A stretch of DNA of 64,000 bases from Pisolithus tinctorius (taxonomy: Eukaryota; Basidiomycota; Agaricomycetes; Boletales; Pisolithaceae), in assembly GCA_024663395.1 (NCBI GenBank), contig JANFAH010000048.1, positions 186,001 through 250,000 on the forward strand, read 5' to 3'. The notes under the pieces were generated by a model that was not told the origin of the DNA, did no database searches, and was given only the letters and a program-made list of their open reading frames with translations. The translations under genes and the position numbers were made by a program. Shown piece by piece: positions 1 to 9,362 of the stretch (position 1 is its first letter; the number at the start of each line of letters is the position of its first letter).

Positions 1-357
1 GGTGACCTTCTGAGTGCCAAAAGGTATCATTCTGTACCTAAGTACAGGGTTTTATAGTCTGGGCAAACCTGGAACCTAAGTAAGACAGGCTGCAGTAAAG
101 GAAAGCCGCGCGACAGTGCATACACAGAAGACAGGCCAAAAACAGAGGCCGAGGGTATACTACAAGCACTAAAGGAACAGAGACCGTGATAAGAGAAAGA
201 GTCCGAGGAAAAACAACAACCGGAGCACAGCGGCCACGGGTATAGCACTGTGCGAGAGGGAGCGAGGGCGTGGGAAGGTAGCACGTGAACAATGGTGAAT
301 GCGAGAGGGGAGCAGACGTAACAGTAGTCATGGAACAGTTAATGATAGGGGCTTACA
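1..357 (-). mobile_element. LTR-like fragment of an unassigned retrotransposon, cut by the window start
   Basis: This stretch interrupts the pol region of Ty3 family A copy 1 and does not resemble family A. Read on the minus strand it begins TGTAAGCCCC near 357 and contains a TATA-like ACTATAAAAC near 48-58. It is rich in CpG, unlike the neighbouring decayed repeats, so it may be a fairly young LTR. Its other end and any target duplication lie outside the window. The call rests on the TG start, the TATA box and the insertion position only. Confidence 0.4.
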
Positions 358-378
358 TGTCCAGGGAATGCGGATTCC

Positions 379-1014
379 TCACAGCGGAGAAGAAGCGGAG
401 GACGCATGAAGCTTCACATCATCAGCAGAAAGTTGTAAGCAGAACTGTCTAGAGCCAGGGAGAGCACAGGCTCTGACATATGCAGCAGCATTGATGAGTG
501 AGACGAGCGGAGCAGAGTGTGGCAAGTCAGTTGGAGGTGCAGTCAGAGCTGCAAATGGAGTGGAGGGTGTCAGATCTGGAGCAGAGGTCGCAGGGGAAGA
601 TGACCAAGGCACCTGGGGTGTTGGCATTCCCTGTAATGATGGTTTGAACGATATACTGCCCAGTACCCAGTCAATCGACAGATTGAAGCAGGTGAGCCAG
701 TTGTGTCCTAACACCAGCAAACATGAAGAATCCAATGGAGTAACATAAAATGAAATGGAATTGACATCACTGGAAGGAAAGCAGAGGGAAAGATCTACTT
801 CTTGGGAAATGACAGCATTTGTACTACCATCAAACAAGTGGAGCAGAATTGGCAGAGAGATGGAGGAAACAGAAATGGCATATTTTTTGATTATAGACGG
901 GTCTGCAAAACAATGAGAAGAGCTGGAATTGATCAACGCAGAAACAGTATTAACAGAGTAGTCAAGAAGAGTTACAGATGGAAGTAAAGAATTGGGACTA
1001 GAAAGAGCAGACAC
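379..1014 (-). pseudogene. Retropepsin region of Ty3 family A pol (interrupted)
   Basis: The translation matches the N-terminal part of pol in family A copy 2 and, more distantly, the intact family C pol at 30.7-34.3 kb. The aspartic protease motif that reads LVDSG in family C reads LINSS here, so the catalytic Asp is replaced by Asn and the following Gly by Ser. The reading frame ends where the unrelated LTR-like fragment begins, so RT, RNase H and integrase are missing from view. A solo E LTR separates it from the frameshift linker upstream. It cannot make a working polyprotein. Confidence 0.8.
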
Positions 1015-1016
1015 GT

Positions 1017-1695
1017 TGTGGGGAACAGAATCTCTCCCTGCTAGAATAGTGATAGGCTGAAGGTGAGTTGGTGAGCCTGCCTAGGATTGTCCCAAGGGAA
1101 CCTAGACTAGCACAAGAGCAAAAGGAGGCAAGAAGAAGAGGGTTGAAGAATATGAGCTGTTGAGGTCATCACAGGGTGTCCTTCGACATTGTGTTCTGCA
1201 GAGAATCTTTCTAATCCAATTCTAAGTGGGTTTTTCAAAGTTGTTTTTACTGTACAGTACCTGCTAGCTAAATAGTGTAATGGAAGCAGAAGGGTTTTCA
1301 GGGAGGGAACAAGCGAACTCAGGGTAGCCTCTACAAGTGATGTTAACCTTCTGAACAGGGTCCCTGACAGAATGACAGCAAGAGAGAAGAATTGATCAGG
1401 TACCAAGCAGTGTGCTGAACAAGGACAATGTGAGTGAAGCAAAGTGGGAACACGATGGTAAGGACTTCACAGGGTTCGAGACGGGCCTGTCAAGGGTCGC
1501 TCGAGTTTGGCAAGGCTATTTGATAGGCTCACATGACTAGCCTCATGTATTGATGAGCAAGCATTGACAGTCAATGCATGCAATCTTGTATGTGACTCAA
1601 TGCCTCAATGATCTGTGTGAACTATGATGTGCGTACCCACCACCCGACATGTCCTTTCGCACATGAAGTAGTGTAGGGAGTCTCGACTCCCCACA
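1017..1695 (-). mobile_element. Solo LTR, Ty3 family E
   Basis: The 679-bp segment starts TGTGGGGA and ends TCCCCACA. It is the reverse complement of the family E LTRs at 16493-17747 and 37826-38502. It lies inside family A copy 1, between gag and protease. Comparing the flanks with the uninterrupted site in copy 2 (near 9437) places the insertion just before the MSALSS-coding sequence. The expected 5-bp target duplication is not clean here; the flanks have mutated or slipped by a base. Confidence 0.85.
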
Positions 1696-1774
1696 GCATT
1701 GAGTCGGATGTCCAGTTGTGCACAGTTGGGATCAACTCTTCCTCCAGGCTGTGCGAGCTCCCTGGAGGAGTGGA

Positions 1775-3043
1775 CTAGTTTTTTGGCTCTGCCTTCTCTG
1801 CAGGTGGAGGAGGCGGAGTTCCAGCTGTAGCTGCATGGGAGGTGGACTTGGGACAGTCCTTGGTGGAGTGGCCAGCCTCGCCACAGAAGAGGCAGAGGTT
1901 GTTTTTCATCCTGTGCTGGTGTTCAGTGGAGGTGAGTTTGCCATCCTTGCCCAGAAGATGAGCAATATCGGACTTGGACACGTCAGACTTGGGCAGATCT
2001 TTCTGTTTGCCCTTGCCCTTGGTGTCGGACTTTGGCGTGGAGGAGGAGGACGATGATTTAGGTTTATTGTCAGAGTAGGCAGACTGTGACTTGTTGGAGG
2101 CAGACTTGGTGGTGCATGAGATTTCTGCTTTGTGCTCCCAGTAGCACACATCAATGGTCTGGGCAAGTTTGTGGAGTTGTGCGAGGGTAGAAGGTTTTCT
2201 GACATGAGCAATCTCGTCCTTGATGCAGTCTGGAAGTCCGCTATAGAAGCAGTGGCAGAGTGCACTGACACTGTAGTCCTTGACTTGTGAAGCCCAGCGA
2301 TTGAACTCCATGACATATTTGGTAATTCGAGAACCATCCTTCATGGTGAGGTTCTTGAGTTGTTGGATGGCATCTGCTATGGCATCATGCAGACCAAAAT
2401 TAGTTGTGAGTTCTTGTAAGAACTCATGGTAGTCATCCATCCAGAGTGGGTGGTCGTAGTTGTCAGGGTTTAGCAGGTCTGGCTCAAACCAAGCCAGGGC
2501 CATACCCTTAAGATAAGACTGAGCGAAGGTAACTTTTGCTCTGTCGGAGTGGAATGTGTGAGGGTGGTCTTGGAAGTTCAGCTCGCATTGTACAAGGAAC
2601 TCACAGAGTTTCTTAGGGTCAGAGCCATTGAAGGTGTCAGGCTTGCAGACCTTGGTTTTTGGAGCAGAGTCCCCAGTGTGTGAACTAGACTGTGCAAGTG
2701 CATGGACAGCTCTAGCAAGAGCTATGAGGGGATCCTCTGGTGGCTCAGCTGGGTCTTCGGGGACATCCCCGTCACTGCTGCCCCTGCCATCAGGATCATC
2801 ATCAGGATAATCAGGGTTGGGGTCAGGTCCATCACCTCGATTATGAGGAGATGGAGTGTGGAAGGTTGTTGGGTGGAGGTCAGAGCGACCAGCTTGCAAA
2901 GCACTTTCACCTTCAGCGCAAGAGTGGCGTCGAGTGGAGAAGGATTGGAACTGTTCGATGACAGAAGGGAGTCGATGCAGAGTAGCTAGCGCTACAGTGA
3001 GGTTCTCAGTGACCTCTCTCTGGGATTGAGCTTGAGTTCTCAT
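1775..3043 (-). CDS. Gag polyprotein of Ty3 family A (open, 422 aa)
   Basis: Structural capsid/nucleocapsid protein of a chromovirus. The central part (about residues 135-300) is a typical retrotransposon gag capsid region with motifs such as KVTFAQSYLKGMALAWFEP. The C-terminus has a CCHC zinc knuckle, CLFCGEAGHSTKDC, preceded by a Lys/Ser-rich stretch. The start Met lies about 60 nt inside the 5' LTR boundary, and copy 2 and family C have comparable gag leaders. The stop codon is preceded directly by the heptamer A AAA AAC, and the -1 frame remains open beyond it. A full-length frame in an otherwise broken element suggests relatively recent insertion. Confidence 0.9.
   Translation of the reverse strand: MRTQAQSQREVTENLTVALATLHRLPSVIEQFQSFSTRRHSCAEGESALQAGRSDLHPTTFHTPSPHNRGDGPDPNPDYPDDDPDGRGSSDGDVPEDPAEPPEDPLIALARAVHALAQSSSHTGDSAPKTKVCKPDTFNGSDPKKLCEFLVQCELNFQDHPHTFHSDRAKVTFAQSYLKGMALAWFEPDLLNPDNYDHPLWMDDYHEFLQELTTNFGLHDAIADAIQQLKNLTMKDGSRITKYVMEFNRWASQVKDYSVSALCHCFYSGLPDCIKDEIAHVRKPSTLAQLHKLAQTIDVCYWEHKAEISCTTKSASNKSQSAYSDNKPKSSSSSSTPKSDTKGKGKQKDLPKSDVSKSDIAHLLGKDGKLTSTEHQHRMKNNLCLFCGEAGHSTKDCPKSTSHAATAGTPPPPPAEKAEPKN
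1778..1784 (-). promoter_or_regulatory. -1 ribosomal frameshift heptamer at the gag stop, family A
   Basis: In the gag frame the codons read ccA AAA AAC followed at once by TAG. A AAA AAC is a canonical -1 slippery heptamer. Shifting to -1 gives an open frame (LVHSSRELAQPGG...) that runs toward the protease start until the solo E LTR interrupts it. The related family C has A AAA AAA in the same place. Confidence 0.65.
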
Positions 3044-3104
3044 AACAGTGTAAGTTTTTTGGAAGACAGAAAATGAGAAAATACAAGTGTGAGTACGAAT
3101 ATAC

Positions 3105-3839
3105 TGTCAAGTCCAGGCCTACTCTGACCAACTCCAATTCTATATAAGGCCTAGAGAGTGGTTCAGAAGCAAGTCTGACACAAAAGAACAGAACTCCGAC
3201 TAGCGGAGTATTGGCAGGAATGAAGACCACTGAAGCAAGGGTGGAGTGGAGTGAGGGTGTTGGGTTTAGCTCATGCAATACCCCCTTGCACAATCTCAGC
3301 CCTCGTATTTCAGAGGGAGAGTACAGACGGAGAGTCGGAGATAACTCCGACAGGCAGAAGTCAGAGACAGAAGGAGTAGGAACTAAGTTGATATTTGTAC
3401 TGAGGAACAGCGGAGTATGATACATGCTTTTATACTACTATGGAGGTACAGTAACCAGAACCAGAACTGACATACGGAGACCCAGAAATTTTCAAGTAAA
3501 AACTTCCTGGACAACAAATGAAGGGTAGACAGAGGACATACGAATGGGTAACATAGAACATCCAAAAAAGGAAACAGTCCAGGCACTGGGCCATGCGGTG
3601 TGTGCACTGCGGAGTACCTGACTGCACGCTGTCAGGGAAAAGCCTGAAGGTAGCCACATGACCACTCAGAGGATGGTCTGCTCAGTCTGGTAGGAGAGCA
3701 ACACAAGTCTGACAGCAGTTGGAGCAGAGATGACTTGTAACCAACAGAAGTTGGGTGGAGTTGGTGCGGAGTGAGCAAATGACTGGCAGAAGAGGGTGCG
3801 GAGTGAATAAAGACCTAGAGTGATTGCACAGTTATGACA
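3105..3839 (-). repeat. 5' LTR of Ty3 family A copy 1
   Basis: 735 bp with TG...CA ends, matching the LTR at 7269-8008 and the solo LTRs at 27145-27858 and 48768-49502. The self-priming segment beside it (3094-3104 on the plus strand) still reads AGTACGAATAT. The matching LTR segment at 3391-3401 carries a TCG to TTG change on the plus strand. Confidence 0.92.
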
Positions 3840-3884
3840 CACTTACTAATTACAGTACTATAAATTTTCCGCACTGTTCTTTTT

Positions 3885-3915
3885 CACCTCAGTGACTACT
3901 TTGTACACTGAGGTG
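3885..3915. repeat. Short hairpin, possibly a copia LTR remnant
   Basis: CACCTCAGTG (3885-3894) and CACTGAGGTG (3906-3915) form a 10-bp inverted repeat. The copia LTRs at 45192 and 50461 contain a closely similar hairpin (CACCTCAGTTGG / CCAACTGAGGTG), so the stretch 3840-3938 between the A LTR and the Helitron may be a scrap of a related copia LTR. Nothing else is recognisable in these 100 bp. Confidence 0.4.
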
Positions 3916-3938
3916 AGTATAGCTAGATTCCTGCTTGT

Positions 3939-6900
3939 TTACTTGGTACTGACATAGTGTAGAAACTCATACCTTGTTACAGGGGGCACACATAATGAGG
4001 TTGAGCCACAGACTTGTCCCCTGAGCATCCAGATGGTGTCAATGATGCCTAAATGGTAGAATGTCACCAATGGGCCTGCACTGCAACATGGAACTGTGGC
4101 AAGGGGATGAGTATGGTCCACAAAGGAAGCCCAAAATCTATGTGAGTATGCTGCACGTTCAGCAGCAGGCATTGAAGATACATCCCCATCACCAGAGGGA
4201 ATGGTATGAGTTCCCTCACTCTTGCTCAATGCACACTTCACCTTCTCAGTTTGCTCCAGAAATTGCCATAGGGACATACTATCAAAAGGAGCAATGGTAG
4301 GTTGCAATAAGTAGTCCTAAGTCTCAGACACAACTGACAGCAAACCATTGGATGCATGCACTGTACATGTAGAGCCACAAACATAACCTGGACAATCAGT
4401 GGAGGACATTCTACTGCATGCACAATCACCATCAATGTGAGCCTCATGTGCAATACTTATGTCTACAAACTCATAAAAGTGAGCCATGTGGAAAGTATGA
4501 CCAGTATAATAATCTCCACCCCCAATGAGATAGCTCATAACCTGTTGATGAGAGACTTCTCTCCTCCCCATCATGGCATTAACTGCCTTGGTCAGCAAAT
4601 TCTTCTCATGCATGGATGATGAAGACTCGACATTGTTCATGAACTGTCTGTGGTGGCTATCAATAGCAGCACAAATAGCTTGAAGACTGACATGGACCTG
4701 AAGATTGTTTTTGGTAATGTAATCACTGACATAGTAAGTCAATGCCTTCATGACAGCACCTGAGCTGATGAACTTAACATCCATGTTACATTGCAGAAGA
4801 AACAATATAAATATCATTATAATTGTGTATATGCAGATGATGCTGTTGAAGGAGAATAAACTGCATTTCCAGATCAACATAGGACTGGGCACAAACTGTC
4901 CCATCAATTCACATTCAACAATTCTCATTGCCAGGTTCCTCTCCAGGACAAAGATGTTTAAAGCATGTAGGTGTGTGTTTGTGCCAATTACATTCTATAG
5001 CAAGGTGCCAGACAAATTCATGAAAAACCTCATCAAAAACACCCTCATCCATCTGCATGATTTGAGGTGACAGTTGTAGATGAGGATCCAGTTCATCGTC
5101 CCACTGAACAGGCTTTGCAGGAGATGTTTCTGTAGTGTCCATGCTGTCAGGTGAGCTCCCAGGAAGCTCACACTTAATAACATCCTCTAACCAGCAAAAA
5201 AGCAACGATTCAAATTCCTTGTTCATCATCATCAACTGACACAAGCGTTCAGGATTTGGATGACCATCCACCCACAGTAACAAATGGCAGTGAAGTGTTC
5301 CTCATCCTTGGGCTTCCACTGTTCCATAGTACCCTGTGCACTTTCCAAATAATCCAACCCCCTTGTTAAACTTAATGATGATGTCTATAAAGCCATGGAT
5401 GATGACATCAAAAGCCTTTGCAGCAGCACCTGCATGGGATGCAACAAAAACAGCATGCTCATATGCACTCAGCTGGTGCCACTGAGAGACATCCATACCC
5501 CTGTAATGGGCGATGAGAACATTAGTAACATCATGTGGATTCAAAGTGAGAAAAAATGCAGGCATACCAAGACACCATGTCAAAGACTGAATTTCATTGT
5601 GCCAGCACAACTTGTACCCATTGCTGCCTGGCAATGAATGACTGGTCACATTCAATTCCTGAAATAATTGTAAAGCCCCCTTTTCCCCAACAGAGTCTAC
5701 CTTCGCTTTTGGGTTGTTTTGCAGTTTTTCTGCCAACAATGCTATGCTCGCCTCTGCCTCCCAGACATCATTCACAAGACTGTGTCAATGAGCAGATGGG
5801 ATGCAGAATGCAGTATTCTCACTCACCACATGCTTTTGCAAGATATTCCAACATATAAATGAAAATGTCACATCCTGAGCAAAGGGTGAGTCCACTTGCC
5901 ACAACATATTTTTAAGTTGTCATTGGAAGGAAATATGTTGATCAGGCTGGTGAGCAGGATGGTTAAACCCACCAATGCCCCAGGGATCGAGATGCAGAAA
6001 CACTGTGCTCAAGATCCCAGGCAAATTCTCATTCATCAACTCAGAACCAGTATGACTAGGTAAAAAGCTCTTGTGATTTAATGCATGAGTCAGGGCAGCC
6101 ACCTTCATAGTGTGGTGGGACAGCTCAGAGCGATCACCATCAGTATATGTGACTGTCTTGGTAACAAGATCTGTTGCCAATGCAGACCAATCAACATCAC
6201 CTCCAGAATCACTTGCCCCATCCTCATCCTGAAGATGGGTGATTTCTATCCCCTGTAAAACCCCAGAATTGTTGCTGCTGTGTACCAAGGCCACCAAATT
6301 TTCAGCACTGAATGAAATACCATTCTTCGTATACCATTCATTATTTGACATTAACCACTCAATGATACATTTCACTCTTGATTTACTGACAAGAACTGGA
6401 GGAAATCTCTGTAATGCCTCCACACTTGGACAGAAAGAACCACCAGTGAACACCACACACACAGTCCCATGCAAATTACTTGGCATCAGAGGAAGGTCAT
6501 TTGATAATGCAGAGGGATCCTGGGGTAAGAGAGCAACATTACCTCTATTGAAGCACTGACTTGCTTCCTCAGGAATGTGACCTCCACGAATGCTCTTCAT
6601 TTGAAAATGATGTGTGATAACAGTAGCTCAACATGCTGCAATGAGCATGATCTCCAAAGCACTTAAGATCTCAACACTGGAATGTTTGCACACAGACAGC
6701 ACAGACTCCCTCATCAAGGCCCTGCAGTGACATGAGCTTCCACCAATCTTGAATGATGTCCAGCTTTTCACTCAATGATCTGATAGGGGGATAAGGACAT
6801 GGTCCCTCATCAACATCCCCCCCCTACTAACTGTTGACATCATGCCAACTTCACACTTCTGTCCACAGCTCTGACATCAGCAACATTTCACTCAAGTAAA

Positions 6901-7268
6901 GTTGCCAGTTGCAATGCAGGAAGGAGGCATCTCCCTCTCCAAGTGGTTTTAAGCTGTCAAAACACATACAACAGTGATGGACAAGTGGCCAAACACTCAT
7001 GAATGTGGAGGGCATCAACACACCCCTGATGGTGCAGATGATGAAGCAGAACCACTCTGTGAAATGCTGTGATGGATTTAATATCCTTCAATGTCAAGAA
7101 AGGATACTCTTCCACAAACTCATGCACTGAGTTTGCATGACATACCAACAATGATCCTCTAGGGTACACTGACTCGGCAGTAAATTCCTTGTGTATAGTA
7201 ACATGGTCCAGCATATATTCTTGTTGAATAAACTTGTAGCTGATAGCAACAACATCACTGGGACCAGC
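3939..7268 (-). pseudogene. Helitron replication protein (Rep part), degenerate
   Basis: Successive minus-strand fragments (6600-5920, 5775-5302, 5283-4915, 4928-4317, 4307-3939) align in order with the N-terminal half of fungal Helitron Rep/helicase proteins. The Helitron-like N domain is recognisable around 5302-5775 (PAFFLTLNPHDV, ...GLFGKCTGYYGTVEAQG). The rolling-circle HUH motif LHCHLLLW lies at about 5275-5295. Right before it an in-frame TGA (5302-5304) replaces what is normally an Arg codon in the EAQGRGTLHCH block, which fits CGA to TGA decay. Further stops and frameshifts follow, and the helicase half is not present. The relic is bounded by family A LTRs on both sides. Confidence 0.85.
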
Positions 7269-8008
7269 TGTCATAACCATGTGTTCACTCTAAGTCCCTA
7301 CTCACTCCGTACCATCTTCCACCAGTCATTCGCTCACTCCACACCAACTCCACCCAACTTCTGTCGGTTACAAGCCATCTCTGCTCCGACTGCTGTCAGA
7401 CTTGTGTTGCTCTCCTACCAGACTGAGCAGACTGTTCCCTGAGGGGTCATGTGACTACCTTTGGACTTCTCCCTGACCCTGACAGCGTGCAGTCAGGTAC
7501 TCTGCAGCACACACACTGCATGGTCCAGTGCCTGGACTGTTTCCTTTTCTGGATGATCTATGTTACCCATTCATATGTCCTCTGTCTACCCTTCATTCAT
7601 CATCTAGGAAGTTTTTACTTGAAATTTCTGGGTCTCCATATGTCAGTTCCAATTCTGGTTACTGTACCTCCGTAGTAGTATAAAAGCATGTATCATACTC
7701 AGCCATTCCTCAGTATGAATATCAACTTAGTTCCTACTCCTTCCATCTCTGACCTCTGTCTGTCAGAGTTACCTCCAACTCTCCATATGTACTCTCCCTC
7801 TGAAATATGAGGGCTGAGATCATGCAAGGGGGTCATGCACAAGCTAAACCTGATGCCATCACTCCACTCTGCCTTTGTCTCAGTGGTCTTTGTTCCTGCC
7901 AACACTCTGCTAGTCAGGGTTCTGTTCCTTTGTGTTGGACTTGCTTCCAGACCCTTCTCTAGACCTTATATAGCATCAGAGTTGGTCAGAGTAGGCCTGG
8001 ACTTGACA
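7269..8008 (+). repeat. 5' LTR of Ty3 family A copy 2
   Basis: 740 bp, TGTCATAACC...ACTTGACA. It has a TATA box at 7681 (TATAAAA) and a predicted RNA start about 33 nt downstream at CCTCAGTATGAATATC. Compared with the copy at 3105-3839, many CpG sites have become TpG or CpA; for example the CTAGCGGAGT of other copies reads CTAGCAGAGT here on the same strand. Confidence 0.93.
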
Positions 8009-8021
8009 GTATATTCATACT
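7714..8021 (+). promoter_or_regulatory. Self-priming pair: mRNA 5' end and adjacent primer-binding site, family A
   Basis: AGTATGAATAT at 7714-7724, at the predicted transcript start, is the exact reverse complement of ATATTCATACT at 8011-8021, which lies 2 nt past the end of the 5' LTR. No tRNA-type site beginning TGG is present at the LTR border. This 11-nt complementarity is the arrangement known from Tf1/sushi elements, in which the folded mRNA 5' end primes its own minus strand. In the better preserved copies the pair reads AGTACGAATAT / ATATTCGTACT. Confidence 0.75.
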
Positions 8022-8069
8022 CACACTTGTATGATCTCATTTTCTGTCCTCCAAAAAACTTACACCATT

Positions 8070-9362
8070 ATGAGAACTCAAGCTCAATCTCAAAGAGAGG
8101 TCACTGAGAACCTCGCTGTAGCACTAGCTAATCCACATTGACTCCCTTCTGTCATTGAACAATTCCAATCTTTCTCTGCTTGATGCTGCTCTCATGCTGA
8201 GGGCGAAAGCACTTTGCATGCTGGTCGCTCCAACCTCCACCCAACAACCTTCCATACTCCATCTCCTTGTAACTGAGATGATGGACCCAACCCTGACCCT
8301 GATTATCCTGATGGTGATCCTGACGGCAGGGGCAGTGGTGATGGGGATATCCCTGAAGACCTGGCTGAGCCACCAGAGGATCCCCTCATAGCTCTTGCTA
8401 GAGCTGTCCATGCACTTGTGTGGTCTAGTTTGTGCACTGGGGACTCTGCTCTGAAAACCAAAGTCCATGAGTGTGACACCTTCAATGGCTCCAACCCTAA
8501 GAAACTCCATGAGTTCCTCGTACAATGCAAGTTGAACTTCCAAGACTGCCCTTGCACATTCCACTCTGACAGAGCAAAGGTTACCTTTGCTCAGTCATAT
8601 CTTAAGGGTATGGCCCTGGCTTGGTTTGAGCCAGACCTACTAAATCCCAACAACTATGACCACTTGCTCTGGATGGATGACTACCATGAGTTCTTACAAG
8701 AGCTCACAACTAATTTTGGTCCACATGATGCCATAGTGGATGCTGTCCAACAACTTGAGAACCTCACTATGAAGGATGGCTCTTGAATTACCAAATATAT
8801 TGTGGAGTTCAATTGCTGGGCTTCACAGGTCAAGGACTATGGTGTTGGCACACTCCACCACTGCTTCTATAGCAGACTTCCAGACTGCATCAAAGACAAC
8901 AAAGACAAAATTGCTCAAGTCAGAAAGCCTTCTACCCTCACACAACTCTGCAAACTCGCTCAAACCATTGATGCATGTTACTGGGAGCACAAAGCAGAGA
9001 TCTTGTGCACCACCAAGTCCACCTCTGACAAGTCACAGTCTTCCAACTCTGACAATAAAACTAAATTGTCATCCTCCTCCTCTGCTCCAAAGTCCAACAC
9101 CAAGGGCAAGGGCAAGCAGAAAGATCCACCCAAGTCCAATGTGCCCAAGTCCAATATTGCCCATCTTCTGGGCAAGGATGGCAAACTCACCTCTTCTGAA
9201 TGCCAGTGCAGGATGAAGAACAACCTCTGCCTCTTCTGTGGCAAGGCTGGCCACTCTGCCAAGGACTGTCCCAAGTCCACCTCCCATGCAGCCAAAGCCC
9301 ATGCAGCTACTGCTGGAACTCTGCCTCCTCTGCCTGTGGAGAAGGCAGAGCCAAAAAATTAG
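8070..9362 (+). pseudogene. Gag of Ty3 family A copy 2 (degenerate)
   Basis: The frame beginning with ATGAGAACTC at 8070 corresponds to the 422-aa gag of copy 1. It is broken by stops and a frame change, for example TGA at 8784 within the MKDGS block. The capsid region (8418-8786 and 8802-9150) and the zinc knuckle CLFCGKAGHSAKDC (about 9229-9270) are still readable. The end reads A AAA AAT before TAG, a mutated form of the slippery heptamer seen in copy 1. Confidence 0.88.

Larger units (their letters stand above)
358..3839 (-). mobile_element. Ty3/gypsy chromovirus, family A copy 1 (5' portion)
   Basis: Read on the minus strand the order is 5' LTR (3839-3105), gag (3043-1775), a -1 frame linker, and the retropepsin region (1014-379), after which the element is broken by the LTR-like fragment at the window start. 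A solo family E LTR (1017-1695) sits between gag and protease. Family membership follows from the gag, protease and LTR being the same as copy 2 at 7.3-14.8 kb. The gag is still open, so this copy is less decayed than copy 2. The left end is outside the window. Confidence 0.9.

Noticed and set aside
1012..1700. A clean 5-bp target duplication for the solo E LTR
   Set aside because: The flanks read CACGT and GCATT; comparison with the empty site in copy 2 shows they do not match without assuming an indel.
8010..8030. tRNA primer-binding site next to the family A 5' LTR
   Set aside because: No TGG-starting tRNA complement is present; the sequence instead pairs with the mRNA start.
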